This document shows, one piece after another, positions 50,727 through 60,603 of a stretch of DNA of 64,000 nucleotides. Every line of letters starts with the position of its first letter. Positions within the stretch are counted from its first letter, which is position 1. The position numbers were made by a program, and so were the translations under genes. Under the pieces are notes generated by a model. It had not been told where the DNA came from, made no database searches, and saw nothing but the letters and a program-made list of their open reading frames with translations. Origin of the DNA: CBDFKF01 sp965248765 (lineage in GTDB: Bacteria > Pseudomonadota > Alphaproteobacteria > VGEJ01); contig CBDFKF010000002.1 of assembly GCA_965248765.1 (NCBI GenBank), positions 372,001 through 436,000 of the forward strand, written 5' to 3'.

Positions 50727-51194
50727 ATGACCGGCACGATCGACGCGCGCCTGGCCGAGCTCGGCATCAGCCTGCCCGAGCCAGCAAAGCCAATAGCGAA
50801 CTACGTCCCGTTCGCCGTTTTCGGCCACCTCGTCCAGATCGCCGGCCAGGGTCCGCGCCGCCCGGACGGCACCGTGATCACGGGCCGGCTTGGCGAGGGC
50901 CTCGACGTCGAGACCGGCATGGCGGCCGCCCGCCGAGTCGGCGTCCAGCTCTTGGCCGCGTTGCGCGCGGCCTGTGATGGCGATCTCGACCGCGTCAGCC
51001 GCTGCGTCCGCCTGTTCGGCTTGATCCGGTGCACGCCGGAGTTCGAGGCGCATGCCGCGGTGATGAACGGCGCCTCGGACCTGATGGTCGAGGTGTTCGG
51101 CGAGGCCGGCCGGCACGCGCGAACGACGATCGGCGCGCGCGCCCTGCCGTCCGGCATCGCGGTGGAGATCGAGGCGCTCTTCGAACTTCGCTGA
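50727..51194 (+). CDS. RidA-family protein, tandem copy 2
   Basis: A 155-residue paralogue of exactly the same length as the gene seven bases upstream. It shares ARLAELGI, ANYVPF, AALRAACDGDLDR, MNGASDLMVEVFGEAGRHAR and the ending VEIEALFEL. The two proteins probably descend from a duplication and may form mixed trimers, since the superfamily is trimeric (inference). No good ribosome-binding site precedes it, suggesting translational coupling. Confidence 0.85.
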   Translation: MTGTIDARLAELGISLPEPAKPIANYVPFAVFGHLVQIAGQGPRRPDGTVITGRLGEGLDVETGMAAARRVGVQLLAALRAACDGDLDRVSRCVRLFGLIRCTPEFEAHAAVMNGASDLMVEVFGEAGRHARTTIGARALPSGIAVEIEALFELR

Positions 51195-51196
51195 TT

Positions 51197-51958
51197 GTGC
51201 CCGGGGTGCCGCCGTCGTGGCTTGTCGAAATGCCGTTTGCGCATCGAGGCCTGCATGACCGCGATGTGCCGGAGAACACGCACGCGGCTTTCGAGCAAGC
51301 AATCGAGGCCGGATACGGAATCGAGCTCGATGTCCGTTTGAGCAAGGATGGCGAGGCCGTGGTCTTCCACGACCAACGGCTCGAACGGCTGACCGATGTG
51401 CGCGGTCCGATCGCCGATCAACCGATGGCCGTCCTGTCGCGAACGCAGATCGCCGGCAGCGGCGAAACGATACCAAGCCTCGCCGCGGTGCTCGCCCTGA
51501 TCGCCGGTCGAGCGCCATTACTCGTCGAGATCAAGAACGAGCAACAGCGTACCGGCGCCCTCGAGAGGCGGGTCTATGAGGTGGTTCAGAGCTACGACGG
51601 CCCGTACGCCGTGCAGTCGTTCAATCCGCTGAGCACCCGCTGGTTCGCGCGATCCGCACCGGCGATGCAGCGCGGTCACCTCGTGACGGCCCGCACCGAC
51701 CGCGGACGGCGGCGCCAGGCGGCGCCGAGCCCTTCGGCGCGCGTTGCCGCGCGGATGGCCCGCGCAACGTACGTTGGCTACGATGTCAGGCCGCTGCCGT
51801 GCCGTCAGGCGGCGGGCCTGCGGGCGGCCGGCTTCCCGGTTCTCGCCTGGACGATTCGCACGGCGGCCGAGCGGCGCGCGGTGGCTGCGTTCGCCGACAA
51901 CATCATCTTCGAGGCGTTCATGCCTGAGCTAGGCACGCCAACGGGGGACCATGGGTGA
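51197..51958 (+). CDS. glycerophosphodiester phosphodiesterase
   Basis: A 253-residue TIM-barrel enzyme that splits glycerophosphodiesters into glycerol 3-phosphate and alcohol. The catalytic start FAHRGLHD, followed by ENTHAAFEQAIEAGYGIELDVRLSKDGEAVVFHD, carries the conserved His, Glu and Asp residues. VEIKNE and QSFNP lie further on. The GTG at 51197 is the best start; the frame upstream lies within the RidA gene. There is no signal peptide, so it is cytosolic, probably recycling lipid head groups. Confidence 0.9.
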   Translation: MPGVPPSWLVEMPFAHRGLHDRDVPENTHAAFEQAIEAGYGIELDVRLSKDGEAVVFHDQRLERLTDVRGPIADQPMAVLSRTQIAGSGETIPSLAAVLALIAGRAPLLVEIKNEQQRTGALERRVYEVVQSYDGPYAVQSFNPLSTRWFARSAPAMQRGHLVTARTDRGRRRQAAPSPSARVAARMARATYVGYDVRPLPCRQAAGLRAAGFPVLAWTIRTAAERRAVAAFADNIIFEAFMPELGTPTGDHG

Positions 51959-53168
51959 TCAGGAACAGGCGGTGATCGCCGTCAAGGCGATCAGCAGCAT
52001 CGGCGAGGTCGATGCGGCGGCCTGGGATGCCTGCGCAGGTGGCGATCACCCGTTTGTCAGGCACGCCTTCCTCGATGCCCTCGAGCGGAGCGGCTCGGTG
52101 TCCGGGCGCACCGGCTGGGCGCCCTATCACCTCGTGATCGAGGGCGAGCGCCAAGAGCTGATCGGCGCGGTGCCGATGTACCTCAAGAGCCACTCGTACG
52201 GCGAGTTCGTCTTCGACCACGGGTGGGCGGCGGCTTACGAGCGCGCCGGCGGAGACTATTATCCGAAGCTCCTGGTGGCGGTGCCGTTCACGCCGGTGAC
52301 CGGTCCGCGCCTGCTGATCCGACCCGGGCCTGAATCGGCCGAGGTCGAGCGTTATCTGTTGGCCGGGTGCATCGAGGTGGGGAGCCGCCACGAGGTTTCC
52401 TCGCTGCACATCAATTTCCTCGATGAGGATTTATGGCAGAGGCTGGGCGAGGCCGGGCTCTTGCGGCGGACCGGCGAGCAGTTCCACTGGGTGAACGAGG
52501 GCTACGAGTCATTCGACGACTTCCTCGCCGCGCTCTCCTCACGCAAACGCAAGACGATCCGACGCGAGCGCCGCGATGCCCTCGCCGAGAACGGAATCAG
52601 TATCGAGGTGCTGAGGGGCAGCGATCTGACCGAGGCGCACTGGGATGCGTTCTTTGCCTTTTATTTGGACACCGGCAGTCGCAAGTGGGGCAGCCCTTAT
52701 CTCAATCGCGAATTCTTCAGCCTGCTCAGCGAATCGATGGGAGACCACGTCGCGTTGTTCATGGCCAAGCGCGGCGGTCGTTATATCGCCGGCGCCCTCA
52801 ACCTCATCGGCGCCGATGCGCTGTACGGGCGTTACTGGGGCTGTAATGAGGAACACCGCTTCCTGCATTTCGAGCTCTGCTACTACCAGGCCATCGATTA
52901 CGCTATCCACCATCGGCTGGGGCGGGTCGAGGCTGGCGCCCAGGGGCCGCACAAGCTGCAGCGGGGCTATGCACCGGTGCGCACCTATTCAGCGCACTGG
53001 ATTCGCGATCGCGGCTTTCACGAGGCGGTCGCCCGCTACCTGGAGCAGGAGCGCCAGGAGGTCGATCTCGAAATCGATTGGCTGAGTGAGCGGACGCCGT
53101 TCCGCAAGAGCGACCCGGCCGCCGAGCCGCCGCGCGGTGGGCGCCCGGAGGACGAGCCGCCCGAGTAG
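51951..53168 (+). CDS. FemAB/GNAT-like peptidogalycan family protein (COG3146-like)
   Basis: A 405-residue protein with two acetyltransferase-like halves. Typical family segments are HPFVRHAFLDALERSGSV, MYLKSHSYGEFVFDHGWA, FLAALSSRKRKTIRRERR and YYQAIDYAIHHRLGRVEAGAQG. The C-terminal 30 residues are Pro/Glu-rich and disordered. The family is annotated as GNAT-type or peptidogalycan biosynthesis proteins. No substrate is known. It overlaps the GDPD gene by eight bases and so belongs to the same transcript. Confidence 0.85.
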   Translation: MGDQEQAVIAVKAISSIGEVDAAAWDACAGGDHPFVRHAFLDALERSGSVSGRTGWAPYHLVIEGERQELIGAVPMYLKSHSYGEFVFDHGWAAAYERAGGDYYPKLLVAVPFTPVTGPRLLIRPGPESAEVERYLLAGCIEVGSRHEVSSLHINFLDEDLWQRLGEAGLLRRTGEQFHWVNEGYESFDDFLAALSSRKRKTIRRERRDALAENGISIEVLRGSDLTEAHWDAFFAFYLDTGSRKWGSPYLNREFFSLLSESMGDHVALFMAKRGGRYIAGALNLIGADALYGRYWGCNEEHRFLHFELCYYQAIDYAIHHRLGRVEAGAQGPHKLQRGYAPVRTYSAHWIRDRGFHEAVARYLEQERQEVDLEIDWLSERTPFRKSDPAAEPPRGGRPEDEPPE

Positions 53169-53192
53169 TGCGGTCAGCCGGTCTGGACGACG

Positions 53193-55517
53193 CTATTCGA
53201 CGAGCTCGGGGACCTTGTCCGAGCCGGCGCTGCCTCGCCGGCGTTTGCTGGGCGTATCGGACGCGTCCTCGTAGTCGAAGACCGGCTTATCGTTTTCGAT
53301 CCGCACCAAAACGCGGCCGCCTTTGGCCAGCTTCCCGAACAACAGCTCCTCGGCGAGCGGCCGTTTGATGTGCTCCTGTATCGTGCGCGCGAGCGGGCGG
53401 GCGCCGTAGGTGGAGTCATAGCCCTTGGTCGAGAGCCACGTCCGGGCCTCGTCCGTCAGGACGATGCGAGCGTTGCGATCGCGCAGCTGGACCTCCAGCT
53501 CCTTCACGAACTTATCGACCACCCGCGCCACGATCGCCGGGCCGAGGCCGGCGAACGGAACCACTGCGTCGAGTCGGTTGCGGAACTCCGGCGTGAACAG
53601 CCGTTTGACGGCCTCTTCGTCCTCGCCCTCCTTAAGGCCGCGGCCAAATCCGATCGCCTGCTTGCTCATCTCCTGGGCGCCGGCATTGGTGGTCATGATC
53701 AGGACGACGTTGCGGAAGTCGACCGCCTTGCCGTTGTGGTCGGTGAGCTTGCCGTGGTCCATCACCTGCAACAGCACGTTGAACAGGTCGGGATGGGCTT
53801 TCTCGATCTCGTCGAGCAACAGCACCGAGTGCGGATGCTGATCGATCGCATCGGTCAGCAGGCCGCCTTGGTCGAAGCCGACGTAGCCTGGCGGTGCGCC
53901 CAACAGGCGCGAGACAGTGTGCCGCTCGATGTACTCCGACATATCGAAGCGGGTGAGCTCGACGCCCATAATACGCGCGAGCTGGCGCGCCACCTCGGTC
54001 TTGCCGACGCCTGTTGGCCCCATGAACAGGTAGCAGCCGATCGGCTTCTCGGGCTCGCGGAGGCCGGCGCGGGCGAGCTTGATCGCGCTGGCCAACGCCT
54101 CGATCGCCTTTTCCTGACCGAACACCACGCGTCGCAGCTCGCTATCAAGGTCGCGCAACGATTCGAGATCGTCCCGTGAGACCGACTTCGGTGGAATGCG
54201 CGCAATCTTCGCCACGACCGCCTCTATCTCCTTCACGCCGATCGTGCGCCGCCGGCGGCGCGCCGGCAGCAGCATCTGCGAGGCCCCGACCTCGTCGATC
54301 ACGTCGATCGCCTTGTCCGGCAACTTGCGGTCGTGGATGTAACGGGCAGCGAGATCGACGGCAGCGCGGATCGCACCGTTGGTGTAGCGGACCTTGTGGA
54401 ACCGCTCGTAATAGGGCTTTAGGCCCTTCAGGATCTTGATCGCGTCCTCGACCGTCGGCTCGGTTATGTCGATCTTCTGGAACCGCCGCAAAAGCGCGCG
54501 GTCCTTCTCAAAGTAGTTGCGGAATTCCTTGTACGTGCTCGAGCCCATACAGCGCAGTGTACCGCTCGCCAGCGCCGGCTTGAGCAGGTTAGACGCATCC
54601 ATCGCGCCGCCGCTGGTGGCGCCGGCGCCGATGACGGTGTGGATCTCGTCGATGAAGAGGATGGCGCCCTCGTGCTCCTCAAGCTCGGCGAGCACCATTT
54701 TCACCCGTTCCTCAAAATCGCCGCGGTAGCGCGTGCCGGCGAGGAGGCTGCCCATGTCGAGCGCGAAGATGGTCGCATCGCGCAGCACCTCTGGGACCTC
54801 GTCCATAACGATGCGGCGCGCAAGCCCCTCGGCGATGGCGGTCTTGCCGACTCCGGGGTCGCCGACAAACAGCGGGTTGTTCTTGGCGCGTCGGCAGAGA
54901 ATCTGAATCGTCCGTTCGATCTCTGATTCGCGCCCGATCAGCGGATCGATCTTACCCTCGAGCGCCTTGTCGTTGAGATTGACGCAATAGGCACTCAGCG
55001 CCTCCCCTTCGGGGCGGCTCCCCCGCTCATCACTGTCATCATCGGCGCCGCGCACGCGACGTTGCTCAGTGCGGCCGGTCGCCTTGGCGATGCCGTGGCT
55101 GATGTAGTTGACGGCATCGAGGCGCGACATCTCCTGCTCTTGCAGGAAGTACACCGAGCGCGATTCGCGCTCAGAGAACATGGCAACGAGGATGTTGGCC
55201 CCGGTGACGTCCTCGCGACCCGAGGATTGGACGTGGATGAGCGCACGCTGCACTACGCGCTGGAAGCCGGCCGTCGGCTTGGCGTCGGTCTCGGCCTCGA
55301 CGACCAGGTTTGTCAGCTCCTCGTCGAGGCAGTGGGCGAGTTGCTGGCGCAACCGATCGACATCGAGGCCGCAGGCGCGCATGACCGCGACCGCGTCGCG
55401 ATCCTCGGTCAGCGACAGCAGCAAATGCTCGAGCGTGACGAACTCATGGCGGCGCTCATTCGCCAGCGCCAGCGCCCTGTGCAACGTCTTTTCAAGATCG
55501 CGGGAAAAACCCGGCAC
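53193..55517 (-). CDS. clpA: ATP-dependent Clp protease ATPase subunit ClpA
   Basis: A 774-residue double-AAA+ unfoldase. The N-domain with ClpN repeats spans about 1-145. The first Walker A is GDPGVGKTA (219-227) with Walker B ILFIDEIHT, and the second is GPTGVGKTE near 499 with VLLLDEIEKAHPD. Arginine fingers and sensor motifs are present. An IGFGRGL loop late in the second module is where ClpP docks. It unfolds substrates for ClpP, with ClpS, encoded 17 bases upstream, delivering N-degron proteins. Confidence 0.97.
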   Translation of the reverse strand: MPGFSRDLEKTLHRALALANERRHEFVTLEHLLLSLTEDRDAVAVMRACGLDVDRLRQQLAHCLDEELTNLVVEAETDAKPTAGFQRVVQRALIHVQSSGREDVTGANILVAMFSERESRSVYFLQEQEMSRLDAVNYISHGIAKATGRTEQRRVRGADDDSDERGSRPEGEALSAYCVNLNDKALEGKIDPLIGRESEIERTIQILCRRAKNNPLFVGDPGVGKTAIAEGLARRIVMDEVPEVLRDATIFALDMGSLLAGTRYRGDFEERVKMVLAELEEHEGAILFIDEIHTVIGAGATSGGAMDASNLLKPALASGTLRCMGSSTYKEFRNYFEKDRALLRRFQKIDITEPTVEDAIKILKGLKPYYERFHKVRYTNGAIRAAVDLAARYIHDRKLPDKAIDVIDEVGASQMLLPARRRRRTIGVKEIEAVVAKIARIPPKSVSRDDLESLRDLDSELRRVVFGQEKAIEALASAIKLARAGLREPEKPIGCYLFMGPTGVGKTEVARQLARIMGVELTRFDMSEYIERHTVSRLLGAPPGYVGFDQGGLLTDAIDQHPHSVLLLDEIEKAHPDLFNVLLQVMDHGKLTDHNGKAVDFRNVVLIMTTNAGAQEMSKQAIGFGRGLKEGEDEEAVKRLFTPEFRNRLDAVVPFAGLGPAIVARVVDKFVKELEVQLRDRNARIVLTDEARTWLSTKGYDSTYGARPLARTIQEHIKRPLAEELLFGKLAKGGRVLVRIENDKPVFDYEDASDTPSKRRRGSAGSDKVPELVE

Positions 55518-55534
55518 CTAACGTCCTCCCGAAA

Positions 55535-55867
55535 CTACTCTTTCTCCATCGTACACTGGAGCGGATGCTGATTCTGGCGCGCGAAGTCGACAACCTGGCT
55601 CACCTTCGTCTCTGCCACCTCGTACGTATAGACCCCGCAGATCCCGACCCCGCGCTGGTGAACGTGCAGCATGATCCGAGTCGCCTCCTCGCGAGTCTTG
55701 TGGAAGAAGCGCTCCAACACATAGACGACGAACTCCATCGGCGTGTAGTCATCGTTGAGGAGGAGCACCTTATAGAGAGAGGGCTTCTTGGTCTTGGCCT
55801 CCTCTCTGGTAATTACGCCGGTGCTCGGTCCGCCCTCCGCATCCCGTTCAGAGTCGCGATCACTCAT
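55535..55867 (-). CDS. clpS: ClpS adaptor for N-degron substrates
   Basis: A 110-residue adaptor starting at ATG 55867; a longer frame upstream is not conserved. After a disordered acidic tail the core begins SLYKVLLLNDDYTPMEFVV, with the DD region that binds N-terminal residues, then MLHVHQRGVGICGVYTYEVAETK. It presents N-end-rule substrates to ClpA, and the two genes form an operon. Upstream (about 55908-55922) is an AT-rich ATATTAATAT that may be part of the promoter. Confidence 0.95.
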   Translation of the reverse strand: MSDRDSERDAEGGPSTGVITREEAKTKKPSLYKVLLLNDDYTPMEFVVYVLERFFHKTREEATRIMLHVHQRGVGICGVYTYEVAETKVSQVVDFARQNQHPLQCTMEKE

Positions 55868-56005
55868 CGATCCTTGCGTAACATCCTGCGGTCGCCCGCT
55901 TAGCCGAATATTAATATCGGAACCCGTGGTGGGTATGGAAGTGCAGTGGTCGCAGATTCCAACGTATTCACCGTCGACATGCAAGCAAAGAACATGTCAT
56001 GGGCG

Positions 56006-56731
56006 CTACGGCGAACTTTGATAAATGATCCCTAACTCGCTGACTTTAAACGAAAACCGGGGGCCGCCATTGGCTGCAGATTCGGCCTGGGGCCGCCCCG
56101 GCCTATCCATCCCGCGCACCGGCCGATCGCGCACCGGGTTGACGGCGATGCCGGTGTTGTCGTGTGCAAGCAAGGGTTCTAAGAAGCGGATCTGTTCGAA
56201 CTGATCGCTAGGCGGCGCGTAAGCGTTGAAGTGAAACCGGCCGCCGCGGCAGGCCAACACGATCCAGTAGAAGTTGCCTGAGTCGAGACGCGTGCCGACC
56301 GGCGGCGGATCGTCAAAGCCGCTCTCTTGGAGCGCCGTGACGATCGTTGCAACATCCCAGGGACCGAGCGTGGCGCGGCTGGTCTCACCGAACCAGCTTG
56401 GTAGCGAATTGTTCAGTAAGACGCGCGCGAGTTCGATCCGCCCGAATACGTTCGTCTCAAGCTCACCGCCGTCGCCGAAGTCCACCAGGTCGTAGCTTCG
56501 CACCTGCTCGGTGTAGATCGCGTTGTAGACGAACCGATAGCGATCCGGCCCGTCAAGCCCACATGCGCGGCGGATGTCATCCCCAGCGAGGTAGCCGAAC
56601 CACGTCAGCTCCCGCGTCAGCGGATCGTGCGGCGGCCCCGCGACGGTGCAAGCACCGAGGATGCCCAACAGGGCCGCGACGGTCCACCGCCGGAAGCCGG
56701 TTGCAGATAGAAAGAGTTCGTGCGCTGCCAC
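56006..56731 (-). CDS. putative lipoprotein of unknown function
   Basis: A 241-residue protein with a lipoprotein-type signal: a hydrophobic run ending in the lipobox ILGAC, with C28. The mature part starts with a polar linker, then LTWFGYLAGDDIRRAC and a domain with RYRFVYNAIYTEQVRSYDL and NFYWIVLACRGGRFHFNAY. Two further cysteines may pair. No family is recognised. It is divergent from dacA, with 213 bases between their starts. Confidence 0.72.
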   Translation of the reverse strand: MAAHELFLSATGFRRWTVAALLGILGACTVAGPPHDPLTRELTWFGYLAGDDIRRACGLDGPDRYRFVYNAIYTEQVRSYDLVDFGDGGELETNVFGRIELARVLLNNSLPSWFGETSRATLGPWDVATIVTALQESGFDDPPPVGTRLDSGNFYWIVLACRGGRFHFNAYAPPSDQFEQIRFLEPLLAHDNTGIAVNPVRDRPVRGMDRPGRPQAESAANGGPRFSFKVSELGIIYQSSP

Positions 56732-56944
56732 GGCCCTTTAGAGTTAGTGCTCCATGCGGAGCACGTCAATGAGCGCTCTTCCGCGGCGCGCTTCTCGGCT
56801 CGATCACGACACTTGGGGGACGGATGGACACGGATTCCCGATTTTCCTAGTATCCTGGTGCGTACGAAAGTGAGCCAAAGGGCTCGCGTCGGGGTGGGAG
56901 TGCTCGAGACGGGTTCTGGCGAGTCTGGCTGGGTGTTCGCTAGG

Positions 56945-58135
56945 ATGAGTGTCTCGCTGCGTAGTTTGCTTGTCTCGGTCGCTCTCGTGGCGGCCTGCAT
57001 CAGTATGAGCGCGCCGGCTCTTGCCGCCAAATACGCTGCCATCGTCATCGATACCGAAACGGGCGAAGTGCTGTTTGCGCGACAACCCGATGAGCCGCGC
57101 TATCCGGCCTCGCTCACCAAGATGATGACGCTCTACCTCACATTCTCGGCACTCGAGCAGGGAGAGCTGCGACTCGATACCAAGATCCCGGTGTCGCAGC
57201 GGGCGGCACGACAATCACCCTCGCGATTAGGCCTCAACGCCGGCGAGCGCATCTCGGTCGAGAACGTGATACTCGCGCTAGTCACCAAGTCGGCCAACGA
57301 CGCGGCCGCGGCGCTCGGCGAGGCGATGGCCGGAACCGAACAAGCGTTCGCGGTACAGATGACGCGGACGGCGCAGCGGCTGGGGATGCTGGCAACGACT
57401 TTCCGCAACTCCTCAGGCCTGCCGCACCGCCAGCAACGCAGTACGGCACGGGACCTGGCGATCCTGGCACAGGCGCTGATGGCGGACTTCCCGCGCTATT
57501 ACCACTACTTCTCGATCCAGCGCTTCACCTATAAGAAACGCACCTTCCGCAATCACAATCGGCTGTTGCGCAGCTATGACGGGGTCGATGGAATCAAAAC
57601 CGGGTACATCCGTGCCTCGGGCTTCAATGTCGCGGTCTCGGCGGAACGCGATGGCAAGCGACTGGTCGCGGTGGTGCTAGGTGGAAAGACGTCGCGCTCG
57701 CGCGATGCTCATACCCGGCAGCTGCTGGATCAAGCATTCGCCCGGATCGAGGCACCCTGGCCCGCCACCAAACCAACACCGGCCGAGTTGGCCCGCACCG
57801 AGACCGAGCGGACGGAGCCGCCTGAGGTCTCGCCGACCACGATTGAGGTCGCCGAATTGACGAAGGGAAGTGGTGACGATTGGGCGGTCCAGGTCGGGGC
57901 GTTCAGCACCATCGCGCAGGCCCAGCGTCAGGTCGACGCGGCCTCGCGCGCTGCACCACAGCTCCTCGCCGATACACGCATCGCCATCGTCGATGCTCCG
58001 CGCGCCCTCTATCGCGCCCGCCTCGTCGGCTTGAGCGAAGGGGAGGCGCGGCAGGCCTGCGAGACGTTGCGTGGGCACGACATAGACTGCCTGCCGGTGC
58101 CGCCGTCAGGCCCGCTCAGTCAGGGCGATCGATAG
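56945..58135 (+). CDS. dacA: D-alanyl-D-alanine carboxypeptidase with C-terminal SPOR domain
   Basis: A 396-residue periplasmic penicillin-binding protein. The signal peptide ends ALA before Ala28. The penicillin-binding motifs are S56-x-x-K59 (SLTK), S116-A-N118 and K218-T-G220. The C-terminal ~80 residues form a SPOR domain starting DWAVQVGAFSTIAQAQRQV, which binds denuded glycan at division sites. It trims the terminal D-alanine from peptidoglycan peptides. The ATG at 56945 is the only start giving a proper signal peptide. Confidence 0.93.
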   Translation: MSVSLRSLLVSVALVAACISMSAPALAAKYAAIVIDTETGEVLFARQPDEPRYPASLTKMMTLYLTFSALEQGELRLDTKIPVSQRAARQSPSRLGLNAGERISVENVILALVTKSANDAAAALGEAMAGTEQAFAVQMTRTAQRLGMLATTFRNSSGLPHRQQRSTARDLAILAQALMADFPRYYHYFSIQRFTYKKRTFRNHNRLLRSYDGVDGIKTGYIRASGFNVAVSAERDGKRLVAVVLGGKTSRSRDAHTRQLLDQAFARIEAPWPATKPTPAELARTETERTEPPEVSPTTIEVAELTKGSGDDWAVQVGAFSTIAQAQRQVDAASRAAPQLLADTRIAIVDAPRALYRARLVGLSEGEARQACETLRGHDIDCLPVPPSGPLSQGDR

Positions 58136-58149
58136 AATCGCTGCTTCGT

Positions 58150-59469
58150 CTAGGCAGGGGCGGTCGGTGGGCGTCCGATGCTTATGTAGTTAAAGCCGGC
58201 CGCGGCCATCGCCAACGGCTCGTAGACGTTGCGCAAATCGACCATGATCGGCGCCTTTAGCAGCCCACGGACGCGGTCGAGATCAAGCGCGCGGAACTCG
58301 TTCCATTCGGTGATGATCACAACCGCATCGGCCCCGCCGATCGCGTCGTAGGCACTTTCGCACCAAACAACATCGTCGAGGAGTCTCCTCGCCTCCTTCA
58401 TGCCTTCGGGATCGTACGCATGGATGCGGGCGCCGGCGGCCTGTAGGGCGGGCAGTATCTCGAGGCTCGGCGCATCGCGCATATCGTCGGTGTTGGGCTT
58501 GAACGTCAACCCGAGCGCCGCGATGGTCTTGCCCTCGACGCTGCCGCCGCAGGCCGCGATCACCTTGTCGGCCATCCGTTTCTTGCGGGTATCGTTGACG
58601 CTCACCACCGCCTCGGCGATCCGCGAGGGCGCTTCCCAGCGCGCGGCGATCCGCGTTAACGCAAGTGTGTCCTTGGGAAAGCAGCTGCCGCCAAAGCCGG
58701 GGCCAGGATGGAGGAACTTGCGGCCGATGCGGCCGTCGAGGCCCATGCCCCGAGCGACATCGTGAACGTCTGCGCCGACTCTCTCGCAGAGATCGGCTAT
58801 CTCGTTAATGAAAGTGATCTTGGTCGCGAGAAAGGTGTTGGCGGCATACTTGGTGAGTTCTGCTGTCTCCAGCCCGGTGAAGAGCACTGGTGTTTCAATG
58901 AGGAACAACGGCCGGTAAAGGTCGCGCATGACGGCACGCGCCTGATCGGTCTCGGCCCCGACGACGACCCTGTCGGGGCGCATGAAGTCGGCAATAGCCG
59001 AGCCTTCGCGCAGGAACTCAGGATTGGAGGCGATGTCGAACTCAGCTTCCGGCCGGCGCGTCCGGATCAGCTTCTCGACTTGGCGGCCGGTACCGACGGG
59101 AACCGTCGATTTCGAGACCACGACCGTGTAGCCGTCCAACGCATCGGCGATCTCCTCCGCCGCAGCCAGCACGTAGGAGACATCCGCCTCGCCGTCGCCG
59201 CGTCGACTGGGCGTGCCGACCGCGATGAAGACTGCATCGGCCGCGCTCACGGCAGGGCCGAGTTCGGTGGAGAAGGACAAGCGACCCGACTTTAAGCTCG
59301 ACTCGACGAGCAGTTCCAAGCCCGGCTCATAGATCGGAATTTCGCCGCGCTTCAGGGACGCGATCTTATCGGCATCCTTGTCAACACAGATGACTTCGTG
59401 CCCGAACTCGGAAAAACACGCGCCGGACACCAGCCCGACGTAGCCCGACCCAATCATCGCAACGCGCAT
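58150..59469 (-). CDS. ugd: UDP-glucose 6-dehydrogenase
   Basis: A 439-residue enzyme that oxidises UDP-glucose to UDP-glucuronate with NAD. The dinucleotide motif IGSGYVGLVSGACFSEFG is at the N-terminus. The family segments VGTPSRRGDGEADVSYV and STVPVGTGRQVE follow. The catalytic cysteine lies in PGFGGSCFPKDTLAL. The ATG at 59469 precedes the conserved start; an upstream frame adds 11 unconserved residues. It follows galU, which supplies its substrate, so the pair serves capsule or LPS precursor synthesis. Confidence 0.96.
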   Translation of the reverse strand: MRVAMIGSGYVGLVSGACFSEFGHEVICVDKDADKIASLKRGEIPIYEPGLELLVESSLKSGRLSFSTELGPAVSAADAVFIAVGTPSRRGDGEADVSYVLAAAEEIADALDGYTVVVSKSTVPVGTGRQVEKLIRTRRPEAEFDIASNPEFLREGSAIADFMRPDRVVVGAETDQARAVMRDLYRPLFLIETPVLFTGLETAELTKYAANTFLATKITFINEIADLCERVGADVHDVARGMGLDGRIGRKFLHPGPGFGGSCFPKDTLALTRIAARWEAPSRIAEAVVSVNDTRKKRMADKVIAACGGSVEGKTIAALGLTFKPNTDDMRDAPSLEILPALQAAGARIHAYDPEGMKEARRLLDDVVWCESAYDAIGGADAVVIITEWNEFRALDLDRVRGLLKAPIMVDLRNVYEPLAMAAAGFNYISIGRPPTAPA

Positions 59470-59614
59470 TACGAACCCTCTCTGGCGCCGGCGCCCCGCC
59501 ACGACCGAGCGACACAGCGCGGGCTATATCGGAGCGCCGATGCCCAAACGGTGCGATCAACCGCCGACGTGGATGCCCTAGCAGGTAGCGCGGTGATCGG
59601 AAAAGCGAGCACCG

Positions 59615-60493
59615 TCACAGCGTCTTAGCTTTGGCCGCGATGAAAGGCGCCAGCTCGGCACGGATGTCGTCGCGCTCAAGCGCGTAACTGATGTTGGCCT
59701 CGAGGAATCCCACCTTGTCGCCGCAATCGAAACGCTCCCCCTCGAACAAATAACCGTGGAACGGCGTCTCACCGATCGTGTGCGCCAGCGCATCGGTGAT
59801 TTGGATCTCGCCGCCCGCACCACGCTCTCGCCGGTCGAGGTGGCGGAACACCTCAGGCGCTAAGATGTAGCGGCCGATGACAGCGTAGTTTGACGGGGCG
59901 ACGGCCGGATCGGGCTTCTCGACGAGCCCCCGCACCTCAATCAGTCGGTCTTCCTGCCGCCCCGGATCGATAACGCCATAGCGCGCAGTGTGCTCCCGCG
60001 CGACCTCCATAATAGCCACCAGATTGCCGCCGACACCGGCGTAGGCATCGGCCATCTGCTTAAGGCACGGGCGCTCAGCATCGATTAGATCGTCCGGCAG
60101 CATCACCGCAAACGGCTCCTCACCCACAAGGTGCCGGGCGCACCACACCGCGTGACCAAGACCCAAGGCCTCGGGCTGGCGGGTGTAGCTGACCTCACCG
60201 GCCCCCGGCAGCCAGCTGTTGATGGCGTCCACCTCGGCGGTCTTGCCGCGCGCGGCCAGCGTCTCCTGCAACTCGTAGGCGAGATCGAAATGGTCCTCGA
60301 TCGCGCCCTTGCCCCGCCCTGTGACAAAAATAAAATGCTCGATGCCGGCCGCACGAGCCTCCTCCAGCGCATACTGGATGAGCGGCTTGTCCACAACCGG
60401 CAGCATTTCCTTCGGGACCGATTTCGTGGCCGGCAGAAACCGGGTGCCCAGTCCACCGACCGGGAACACCGCTTTGCGGGGAGTGCGGGGCAT
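59615..60493 (-). CDS. galU: UTP-glucose-1-phosphate uridylyltransferase
   Basis: A 292-residue nucleotidyltransferase that makes UDP-glucose. It begins KAVFPVGGLGTRFLPATKSV with the nucleotide-binding G-x-G-x-R, followed by PKEMLPVVDKPLIQYALEEA, FVTGRGKGAIEDHFD and VMLPDDLI. VEKPDP and GEIQITDAL mark the sugar-binding half. Same strand as ugd, 145 bases upstream of it. Confidence 0.96.
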   Translation of the reverse strand: MPRTPRKAVFPVGGLGTRFLPATKSVPKEMLPVVDKPLIQYALEEARAAGIEHFIFVTGRGKGAIEDHFDLAYELQETLAARGKTAEVDAINSWLPGAGEVSYTRQPEALGLGHAVWCARHLVGEEPFAVMLPDDLIDAERPCLKQMADAYAGVGGNLVAIMEVAREHTARYGVIDPGRQEDRLIEVRGLVEKPDPAVAPSNYAVIGRYILAPEVFRHLDRRERGAGGEIQITDALAHTIGETPFHGYLFEGERFDCGDKVGFLEANISYALERDDIRAELAPFIAAKAKTL

Positions 60494-60603
60494 CGTCGAA
60501 TCCTAGCGGGGCCTCGCGCCGGCGACCGTGGTCCCCGGCCCGTGGCGGGCGGATTGTTGGGCCGGATTATTGCCACGGCCCTCCAGCCCTGACAAGGCTG
60601 CGC

